18,646 bases of DNA from contig JAHEKO010000017.1 in the NCBI GenBank assembly GCA_024638355.1, positions 1 to 18,646 of the forward strand. Direction: 5' to 3'. The position numbers were made by a program, and so were the translations under genes. Below are positions 7,690-13,774 of the stretch, piece after piece (the first letter of the stretch is position 1; each line of letters opens with the position of its first letter). The notes below the pieces were generated by a model. It was not told the DNA's origin, made no database searches, and saw only the letters and a list, made by a program, of their open reading frames with translations. The DNA comes from Acidobacteriota bacterium. Its GTDB lineage: Bacteria; Acidobacteriota; Thermoanaerobaculia; Multivoradales; JAHEKO01.

Positions 7690-8310
7690 ATGCTGCGTAA
7701 TGAGACTGAGAGTAGCTGGCGGAGGGCAATCGCCCATCTGCTGTACGACTGCGGGAGCCGCTCCCCCCGATCGGAGCTTTTCCAGAGCGTGGCGGCCGTC
7801 GCCGAGATCGATCGCGCGGTCCGCCCGCCCGACTACCTCGTCCGCGCGGCCAAGGCCATCTCCACGCTCGGGCTCCGAGACCGAGCGGGCTGCAGCGGAG
7901 AGCGGCTCGGCCTCCGATTGGCGTTCGACGCATCGAGTCAGCCGGCCTTGGGAGCGAGGAGCGTCGACAGCTTCAGCGGCTGCCTCGTCTACTACGCCAA
8001 ACGCTACGCCCTGACCCTTCGGCTGAATCGGGGTCGGGGCGGAGCCGTGGATGGGCTGACTCTCGGTGGCGAGATCGCGCGCCGCGACGGCGAGCCGCTG
8101 CCGCGAGTCCCTGCCTACCTCCTCTCGGAGCGCCGGGTGCACGCTCACGCCTTCTCCGGTCGGCTGGGAGAGTTTCACTTGGCCTGCCGCACGCGGCGGC
8201 CGCTCTGCCTCCGGTTGCTGGTCGACGACAAGCTGCTGCAGGTCGACCTCAGGGAGAGGGCGCGGCTCCCCGTGGACCTGGTAACCGCGCGGGCACGACT
8301 CTGTCGGTAG
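7690..8310 (+). CDS. Anti-sigma-like protein with degenerate zinc finger (paralogue of the 11442 gene)
   Basis: 206-residue protein of unassigned family, lacking signal peptide and membrane segment. Its C-terminal 110 residues align with those of the gene at 11442: R-L-A-F-D near residue 76, then V-P-A-Y-L-L, G-E-F-H-L and a terminal L-C-L-R-L-L-V-D-D-K-L-L-Q-V-D, against V-P-A-F-L-L, G-E-F-S-L and L-C-L-L-L-Q-N-D-E-L-I-E-I-E there. The N-terminal part matches the H-x4-C-x2-C finger of that paralogue only partly: His16 and Cys21 are kept, but the last ligand is Arg24, and the segment before the finger is about 13 residues shorter. It may have lost zinc binding or act as an antagonist or partner of its paralogue (inference). 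It lies 24 bp after the HD-GYP gene and 105 bp before the CHAT gene. Confidence 0.72.
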   Translation: MLRNETESSWRRAIAHLLYDCGSRSPRSELFQSVAAVAEIDRAVRPPDYLVRAAKAISTLGLRDRAGCSGERLGLRLAFDASSQPALGARSVDSFSGCLVYYAKRYALTLRLNRGRGGAVDGLTLGGEIARRDGEPLPRVPAYLLSERRVHAHAFSGRLGEFHLACRTRRPLCLRLLVDDKLLQVDLRERARLPVDLVTARARLCR

Positions 8311-8322
8311 CGCCCTCGCTCC

Positions 8323-8336
8323 GGCCGGCGCCGGCC
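8323..8336. repeat. 14-bp perfect palindrome between small gene and CHAT gene
   Basis: GGCCGGCGCCGGCC reads the same on both strands and sits 13 bp after the stop at 8310. No T-run follows. It may be a protein-binding dyad, or simply GC-rich sequence. Confidence 0.35.
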
Positions 8337-8415
8337 TCGGCGCTTCGCGTCGTCCCTCCCCTACGGGTTGATACAGTCGCGCGCGGGTCTTCATTCTCTA
8401 GCCTTGCGAGGTCGG

Positions 8416-11400
8416 GTGGTGGCGAAGTCGAGTAGCGAGCCTTCGGACGTCGCGGTCCCGACGTGGATCGAGGAGATCGTCACCGAGGCGGGGAAGACGG
8501 AGCCGGAGCACCTGCGGGCGGTACGGCCCGATCTCCCCCGCACCGAGGTGGTGGAACGACTCTGCGACGAGGCGCTGAGGCAAGCGCGCAGCGATCTGGG
8601 TCGTGCCGAGAGCCTGGCGCAGGCGGCGAATGTCCTCGCCGAGGAGATCGGCGACGCGCGCTCCAGAGCGCTGGCCGAGAAGGCCGTCGGTCACGCGCAC
8701 TATCTGGCCGGCCGCTACGACCAGGCCCTGGAGCACTACCGCCGCTGTCAGAGGCTGTTCCGGCAGTGCGGTGACGAGGTCGGCGCGGCGATGAGCCTCT
8801 CCGGCGGCTCGCTTCAGGTCCTCATCCTCCAGGGTCGCTATCGGGAGGCCACCGCGGATCTGGCGGTGGCACGGAGAACGCTGACCCGGCACGGCGACCC
8901 TCTCCTGCTGGCCCGGCTGACAAGCAACGAAGCCAACATCCTGATGCGGCAGGATCGGCACCGGGAGGCGATCGAGAGGTACCGCTCGGTCCTGCCCGAG
9001 TTCCGGCGCAGCGGCCGGCCGCAGGACGTCGCCGCCGCCCTCAGCAACATCGCCGTGTGCGCCGTGTTCGTGAACGAGTTCGCGGCAGGCCTCGACGCCT
9101 ATCGCGAGCTCAGCTCCTACTGCGCGACGCACGAGATGCCGCTGCTCGCCCTGCGTGCCGACTACAACATCGCCTATCTCTACTTCTTCCGCGGTGAATA
9201 CACGCGCGCCATCGACGCCTACCAGGAGACTCGCAGGCGGTGCGAGGAGCTCGGCGACCCGTATCACCTGGCCCTCTGCGATCTCGATCAGGCCGAGATC
9301 TACCTGGAGCTCAACCTGGCCGACGAAGGCTCGCGCCTCGCGGGGCACGCCCTCGACGCCTTCGAGGCTCTCGGCAGCCCGTACGAGGCGGCCAAGGCGG
9401 TCGCCTTCCTGGCCATCGCGGCGCACCAGACGCACGACCCCGCCACGGCCTTGAAGCTGTTCGGGCAGGCCCAGGAGCGATTCGCCCGGGAAGGAAACCG
9501 GGTCTGGGCGGCGCTCATCAGCTTCTACCAGGGACTCGTACTGCTGGAAGAAGGCCGCACCGAGCCCGGCCGCTACCGGGCCGAGGAGGCCCTGGTCTTC
9601 TTCCGCGGCGAGGGCTGGCCGAGCCGGACGCTCCTGTGCGAGCTGCTGCTGGCCAGCATCGACTTGCGCGAGGGCGACTTTCAGAGCGCCCTCGAGCGCG
9701 CCCGTTCGGCGCTGCGCCGGCTCGAGGAGCTCGACCTGCCCGCAATCAGGTTTCGGGCCCATCTGGTTCTGGGACAGGTGCAGGAGGCCCTCGGCCGGGA
9801 GGCGGACGCTCTCGCAACGTACCGGCGCGCTCACGAGACGCTGGAGAGCCTTCGCAGCCATCTGCGCAGCGAGGAGCTGAAGATCGCCTTCCTCGCCGAC
9901 AAGCTCGAGGTCTTCGAGAGTCTGGTGTGGCTGATCCTGCGGAAGTCTCCCGACGAGCGCGCCGCCAGAGCGGCCTTCACCTTCGTGGAGAACGCCAAGT
10001 CCAGAAGCCTGGCCGACATGATCGCCTTCCGCGCCACGGCCCTGGCGCCGACGACGTCGACCGAGTCGCGGCTGGTCGAGCGGATGCGCCACGAGCGCGA
10101 GGAGCTGAACTCCCACTACCGCCGGCTGGGAGCGGTTCAGACACGAGCCGCCGGCGGGCTCGACCTCGAGCGCCGCGAAGCCCGGCTCCGCGACGAGCTG
10201 ATCGAGCGCAGCCGGGCGTGTGAGGACCGTCTGATCGGCACCCTGAACGAGCTCCGCGCCCGCGACTCCGAGTTCGCCTCCCTGCAGTCGGCGACGACCC
10301 TGGACCTCGAGACGATCCAGCAGTCGCTGCCCGAGGATGCGGTGCTGCTCGAGTACTTCGAGGCGCGCGGCGTGATCTACGCCTTCGTCCTCACGTCGAC
10401 CTCGCTGCGGGTCGAGCCGGTGGGCGACGGCCACGTCGTGCGCAAGGCGCTCGAGCAGTTTCTGCTGCAGATGTCCAAGTTCCGGGTGGGACCCGCCTAC
10501 GTCGCGGAGTTCGAGGATCTCATCCAGCGCTCGACGGACGCTGCCTTGCGGACGCTCCACCGGCAGCTGCTGACGCCGATCGCGGCCCGCCTCGACGCGG
10601 AGCACCTCATCCTGGTGCCGCACGGGATCTTGCACCGGGTTCCGTTCCATGCGCTGCTCGACGGCGACCGTGCCCTGGTCGATCGGCTCCCGATCTCCTA
10701 TGCCCCGAGCGCGAGCGTGTTCGCGATGTGTAACGCGAAAGCGCCCGGAAGCACCGGCGCCCCCCTGCTCCTCGGCGTACCCGACCGGCTGGCGCCCCAG
10801 ATCGCCGAGGAGATCGACGCGGTAGCCCGGGCGCTGCCCGGATGTCTGCGCTTGGTGGGAGCGGACGCTACCGAGGGGCGTCTACGGCGAGAGGGGCGCA
10901 CGGCGCAGACCATCCATATCGCAACCCACGGGATGTTCCGCAGCGACAACCCGATGTTCTCGGCGATTCAGCTCGGCCGGTCCCGCCTGACCCTCTTCGA
11001 TCTGTACGACCTGGAGCTGGGCGCAGACCTGGTGGTGCTGAGCGGCTGCGGCACCGGCCTCCACGTGGTGGCCAACGGTGACGAGCTCATCGGTCTGACA
11101 CGGGGACTCCTCTACGCCGGCGCGCGATCGGTGCTGGTGACCCTGTGGGACGTGCACGACCGCAGCACCGCCCTCTTCATGCAGCACCTGTACCGCCATC
11201 TCGACGGCGAGCCCAATCGCGCGAGAGCGGTGCGGACCGCGATGCTCGAGCTGCGCCGCGAGCATCCGAGTCCGTACTACTGGGCGCCTTTCATCCTGAT
11301 CGGCAAGCCCTTCGCCGAGGCCGGCAAACGTTCGACTTCGACAGATTCCGATGAGGGTATATCAAGACCGCTCCCGGCCCACCCTAGATGGAATGAAGGA

Positions 11401-11445
11401 AGCCAGAACGACCAGGACGCAGGCGGCCCACGGAGAAAACCATGA
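8416..11445 (+). CDS. TPR-CHAT caspase-like cysteine protease
   Basis: About 1009-residue cytoplasmic protein. The N-terminal two thirds is a helical solenoid of tetratricopeptide repeats (examples: A-R-S-R-A-L-A-E-K-A-V-G-H-A-H-Y-L-A-G-R and A-D-Y-N-I-A-Y-L-Y-F-F-R-G-E-Y). The C-terminal roughly 330 residues form a CHAT domain, the caspase/separase-related clan CD fold. The catalytic dyad is intact: His838 in H-I-A-T-H-G and Cys878 in V-L-S-G-C-G-T-G, followed by G-D-E-L-I-G-L-T-R-G-L-L-Y-A-G-A and the usual end Y-Y-W-A-P-F-I-L-I-G. TPR-CHAT proteins are typically switched on by partner binding to the TPRs and cleave protein partners. I prefer the GTG pair at 8416/8419, which follows GAGG, over a TTG at 8368. 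The last 35 or so codons after the CHAT fold look unstructured and contain motif copy 3. The stop overlaps the next start (ATGA). Confidence 0.9.
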   Translation: MVAKSSSEPSDVAVPTWIEEIVTEAGKTEPEHLRAVRPDLPRTEVVERLCDEALRQARSDLGRAESLAQAANVLAEEIGDARSRALAEKAVGHAHYLAGRYDQALEHYRRCQRLFRQCGDEVGAAMSLSGGSLQVLILQGRYREATADLAVARRTLTRHGDPLLLARLTSNEANILMRQDRHREAIERYRSVLPEFRRSGRPQDVAAALSNIAVCAVFVNEFAAGLDAYRELSSYCATHEMPLLALRADYNIAYLYFFRGEYTRAIDAYQETRRRCEELGDPYHLALCDLDQAEIYLELNLADEGSRLAGHALDAFEALGSPYEAAKAVAFLAIAAHQTHDPATALKLFGQAQERFAREGNRVWAALISFYQGLVLLEEGRTEPGRYRAEEALVFFRGEGWPSRTLLCELLLASIDLREGDFQSALERARSALRRLEELDLPAIRFRAHLVLGQVQEALGREADALATYRRAHETLESLRSHLRSEELKIAFLADKLEVFESLVWLILRKSPDERAARAAFTFVENAKSRSLADMIAFRATALAPTTSTESRLVERMRHEREELNSHYRRLGAVQTRAAGGLDLERREARLRDELIERSRACEDRLIGTLNELRARDSEFASLQSATTLDLETIQQSLPEDAVLLEYFEARGVIYAFVLTSTSLRVEPVGDGHVVRKALEQFLLQMSKFRVGPAYVAEFEDLIQRSTDAALRTLHRQLLTPIAARLDAEHLILVPHGILHRVPFHALLDGDRALVDRLPISYAPSASVFAMCNAKAPGSTGAPLLLGVPDRLAPQIAEEIDAVARALPGCLRLVGADATEGRLRREGRTAQTIHIATHGMFRSDNPMFSAIQLGRSRLTLFDLYDLELGADLVVLSGCGTGLHVVANGDELIGLTRGLLYAGARSVLVTLWDVHDRSTALFMQHLYRHLDGEPNRARAVRTAMLELRREHPSPYYWAPFILIGKPFAEAGKRSTSTDSDEGISRPLPAHPRWNEGSQNDQDAGGPRRKP
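11358..11386 (+). promoter_or_regulatory. Two-box promoter motif, copy 3 (inside the CHAT 3' end)
   Basis: TATATCA at 11358-11364 and CACCCTA at 11380-11386, 15-bp spacer. It lies within the last codons of the CHAT reading frame and ends 55 bp before the ATG at 11442, a leader length nearly equal to that of copy 4 (56 bp). It would allow the zinc-finger gene to be expressed independently of the CHAT transcript. Confidence 0.8.
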
Positions 11446-12050
11446 AGCACTATCAGAGCGAGGAGTGGAGCGACTACATTCGGGGCACCCTGTCCGAGAG
11501 CGCGGCCGAGCCGATGCGACGACACCTCGAGAGCGGTTGCGCTCGCTGCAGGCGCGCGGTCGTCGTCCTCGAGGCCGTTCTCGAGGTTGCCAGGAGCGAC
11601 GCTCGTCACCAGCCGCCGGCCGCCGCCGTCCGGGCGGTCAAGGCGATGTTCAGGATCCAGCGCCTGGTCGCGGCGCTCGACAAGCCGGCGCCGGCGTTCA
11701 GACTGGCGTTCGACAGCCGGCAAGCGGCACCCGTCGGCGTTCGCGGCGCCGACATCCAGGAACGCCACCTGATCTACAAGGGCGACAATCTCGCCGTCGA
11801 CCTGCATCTCCAGCCGGTCGGAGACAACTCTCTCAACGTCGTGGGCCAGGTCGTTTCCGGCCAGCGGGGCCCGATCGCGGACGTCCCGGCGTTCCTACTG
11901 CTCGGCGGCCGCATCCGGTCTCAGGATCTCAGCACCTCCCGCGGCGAGTTCAGCCTGGAGGGCGGGCACGGTGATCCGATGCATCTCTGCCTTCTGCTGC
12001 AAAACGACGAGCTGATCGAGATCGAGCTCCCCGCCCTGTCGGGGAGCTGA
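11442..12050 (+). CDS. Putative zinc-finger anti-sigma-like regulator with beta-rich C-terminal domain
   Basis: 202-residue soluble protein. The N-terminus has the layout of zinc-binding anti-sigma domains: W9-S-D-Y-I-R-G-T-L, then M-R-R-H-L-E-S-G-C-A-R-C with His28, Cys33 and Cys36 as likely ligands (H-x4-C-x2-C, one residue longer than the classical H-x3-C-x2-C). Instead of a membrane helix, a linker leads to a C-terminal domain (about residues 85-200) shared with the gene at 7690, predicted beta-rich, of no family I recognise. The ATG overlaps the CHAT stop and has GGAGAAAACC just ahead. Promoter motif copy 3 lies 55 bp upstream. It may hold the ECF factor at 5816 in check, or act as adaptor for the CHAT protein; neither is shown by sequence alone. 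Confidence 0.78.
   Translation: MKHYQSEEWSDYIRGTLSESAAEPMRRHLESGCARCRRAVVVLEAVLEVARSDARHQPPAAAVRAVKAMFRIQRLVAALDKPAPAFRLAFDSRQAAPVGVRGADIQERHLIYKGDNLAVDLHLQPVGDNSLNVVGQVVSGQRGPIADVPAFLLLGGRIRSQDLSTSRGEFSLEGGHGDPMHLCLLLQNDELIEIELPALSGS
12025..12048 (+). terminator. Hairpin across the stop codon, possible terminator
   Basis: AGCTCCCC (12025-12032) pairs perfectly with GGGGAGCT (12041-12048) around an eight-base loop, ending on the first base of the TGA. No T-run follows, so intrinsic termination is uncertain. It separates the zinc-finger gene from the S8 unit, which has its own promoter motif. A further GC-rich imperfect inverted repeat (CCTCCC/GGGAGG) lies at about 12068-12112. Confidence 0.3.
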
Positions 12051-12192
12051 CGGACCTCCAAGCAGCTCGACCTCCCTGGCCGCCGGGGCGCCGGCCGCTG
12101 CTCCGGGAGGTTGGCCTGCTGGGTCTCGAGCCCGCCGGCGTGCCGCTGAACCGCGACCGCCGCCAAAACCGTCATTCCGATGGGCGCTTGCC

Positions 12193-12221
12193 TATATCAG
12201 GCAGACTCCACTATCACCCTA
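12193..12221 (+). promoter_or_regulatory. Two-box promoter motif, copy 4 (S8 protease operon)
   Basis: TATATCA at 12193-12199 and CACCCTA at 12215-12221 with a 15-bp spacer, 56 bp before the ATG at 12278. The upstream box lies inside TGCCTATATCAGGCA, a dyad with 5-bp arms; the core CCTATATCAGGC is shared with copy 1. It probably drives both subtilase genes. Confidence 0.85.
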
Positions 12222-12277
12222 CTCTAGTGACCGGCGACTAGGAACGAATAGGCCGACCCACCCTGGTGGAGAACGAC

Positions 12278-13735
12278 ATGCGACCCCGAGTTCGACCCTG
12301 CGCTCGATCCCGCACCTCGACGGCGGTGTGGCCCTGCGAGCACCTTCCGAAAGCCTATGTCCTGGCCGGCGCGCTCCTGGCCCTGACCACCGCGGCGCAC
12401 GCCACCGGCGATCGATTCCTGCTGCGCGCGCCGGCGTCGGAGATCGCCGGCATCGTGGCGACCCACGGCTTGACCATCATCGACCAGGTGGACCCGTCGG
12501 CCGACGCGCTCGACCGGCTGGTCTACCTGGTGGAGGCAGCGTCCGGAGTCGACCCCGCACAGGTGATCGCCGACGTCCTGGCGATGGAGCCGGAGGCGAC
12601 GGGAATGGAGCTGGCTACCGTCGCTTCGGTGCCGGAAAGCTTCGTCAACCCGAACCTCAACCAGGGCACCGCCGCCCTCGAGGCCGCCATGCTGGACGAC
12701 AGCGAGGTCGTCTTCGGCGAGAACCCGGATTCGAGCGACCGGCACGTCTGGAACGGCTACGTCGATCAGCCGGCGGCCGCCTTGATCAACGTCACGGCGG
12801 CTCACTCGAGCCACCAGGGCGACGCCACGGTGGCCATCATCGACACCGGCATCGACCCCAACCATCCGCTCCTCGGCGATCGGATCGTCGCCGCCTACGA
12901 CTTCGTCAACGAGGTGGCCGGCTCCGCCTCGGAGTGGACCGACCTGGATCAGTCGTCGGTGGTCATCCTCGACCAGTCGTCGGTGGTCATTCTCGACCAG
13001 TCGTCGGTGGTCATTCTCGATCAGTCTTCGGTCGTCATCCTCGACGACCTGCAAATCGCCTCGCTCGACCTCGAGACCCTGCCGCCGGCCTTCGGCCACG
13101 GCACGATGGTCGCCGGAGTCGTCCATCGGGTGGCCCCCGAGGCGAAGTTGATGCCGCTCAAGGCCTTCGACGGCAACGGCGATGCCGATCTGTTCGACAT
13201 CGTGCGCGCCATCTACTACGCGGTCGACAACGGCGCCAACGTGATCAACATGAGCTTCAGCGTCAAGGGCTTTTCTCCGGAGCTGATGCGCGCCGTCAAC
13301 TACGCAGCTCGCAAGGGCGTCATCTGCGTCGCGGCCGCCGGTAACGAGGGTGAGGAGACGCTGGTCTACCCCGCCGCTTTCGGCAACACGATCGGCGTCG
13401 CCTCGACCGCTCTCAACGATCTCATCAGCCCGTTCTCGAACTATGGCTCCGACCTGATCACGGTCGCCGCGCCTGGCGAGGACATCATCACCACCTACCC
13501 TGGAGGCGGCTGGGCGCAGGCGACGGGGACCTCGTTCTCGGCGCCCTGGATCACCGGCACGGTGGCCCTCTTCGCCGATAAGAACGGCACCAAGCACCTG
13601 CCGGGCGAATCCGACTACTACCTCGCCACCGACGCTCTCTCGCACGACATGCCCGTCCACGGTCTGGGCGCCCACCGCGCGGGGTACGGGCGTATCGATG
13701 TCGATGGGGCTCTGTCGGAGCTCGAGAAGGACTAG
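12278..13735 (+). CDS. Secreted subtilisin-like serine protease (S8) with DQSSVVIL repeats
   Basis: 485-residue exported serine protease. A basic n-region and the hydrophobic stretch A-Y-V-L-A-G-A-L-L-A-L-T-T-A-A-H-A suggest signal peptidase I cleavage near residue 42. A propeptide-like region (about 45-130, I9-like) follows, then the S8 domain with the full triad: Asp189 (I-I-D-T-G-I-D), His274 (G-H-G-T-M-V-A-G), Ser419 (G-T-S-F-S-A-P), and oxyanion Asn356 (A-A-G-N-E-G). Between Asp and His is an insertion with four exact tandem DQSSVVIL repeats (residues 224-255), far longer than the about 30-residue distance in classical subtilisins. ATG at 12278 has GGAG 6 bp ahead; a GTG at 12266 is an alternative. 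The gene is 39 bp from the second S8 gene. Substrate is unknown. Confidence 0.9.
   Translation: MRPRVRPCARSRTSTAVWPCEHLPKAYVLAGALLALTTAAHATGDRFLLRAPASEIAGIVATHGLTIIDQVDPSADALDRLVYLVEAASGVDPAQVIADVLAMEPEATGMELATVASVPESFVNPNLNQGTAALEAAMLDDSEVVFGENPDSSDRHVWNGYVDQPAAALINVTAAHSSHQGDATVAIIDTGIDPNHPLLGDRIVAAYDFVNEVAGSASEWTDLDQSSVVILDQSSVVILDQSSVVILDQSSVVILDDLQIASLDLETLPPAFGHGTMVAGVVHRVAPEAKLMPLKAFDGNGDADLFDIVRAIYYAVDNGANVINMSFSVKGFSPELMRAVNYAARKGVICVAAAGNEGEETLVYPAAFGNTIGVASTALNDLISPFSNYGSDLITVAAPGEDIITTYPGGGWAQATGTSFSAPWITGTVALFADKNGTKHLPGESDYYLATDALSHDMPVHGLGAHRAGYGRIDVDGALSELEKD
12947..13042 (+). repeat. Four 24-bp tandem repeats encoding DQSSVVIL
   Basis: Units at 12947-12970, 12971-12994, 12995-13018 and 13019-13042, all in phase with the protein. 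Units 2 and 3 are identical at all 24 bases; units 1 and 4 differ only at synonymous positions, so the peptide is the same four times. Near-identity suggests recent slippage expansion, and purely synonymous changes suggest selection on the peptide. Confidence 0.95.
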
Positions 13736-13774
13736 GACTCGGCAACTGGAACGGGAGAGCTGGAGACACCCGAG

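Noticed and set aside
8368..8400. A fifth promoter copy ahead of the CHAT gene (TTGATACA ... TTCTCTA)
   Set aside because: Neither box matches well and the spacing is 18 instead of 15; the CHAT gene is more likely read from the HD-GYP promoter.
12947..13042. The 24-bp repeats as a CRISPR-like or other non-coding array
   Set aside because: Units are directly contiguous without spacers, are in phase with the protein, and differences are synonymous; they are coding tandem repeats.
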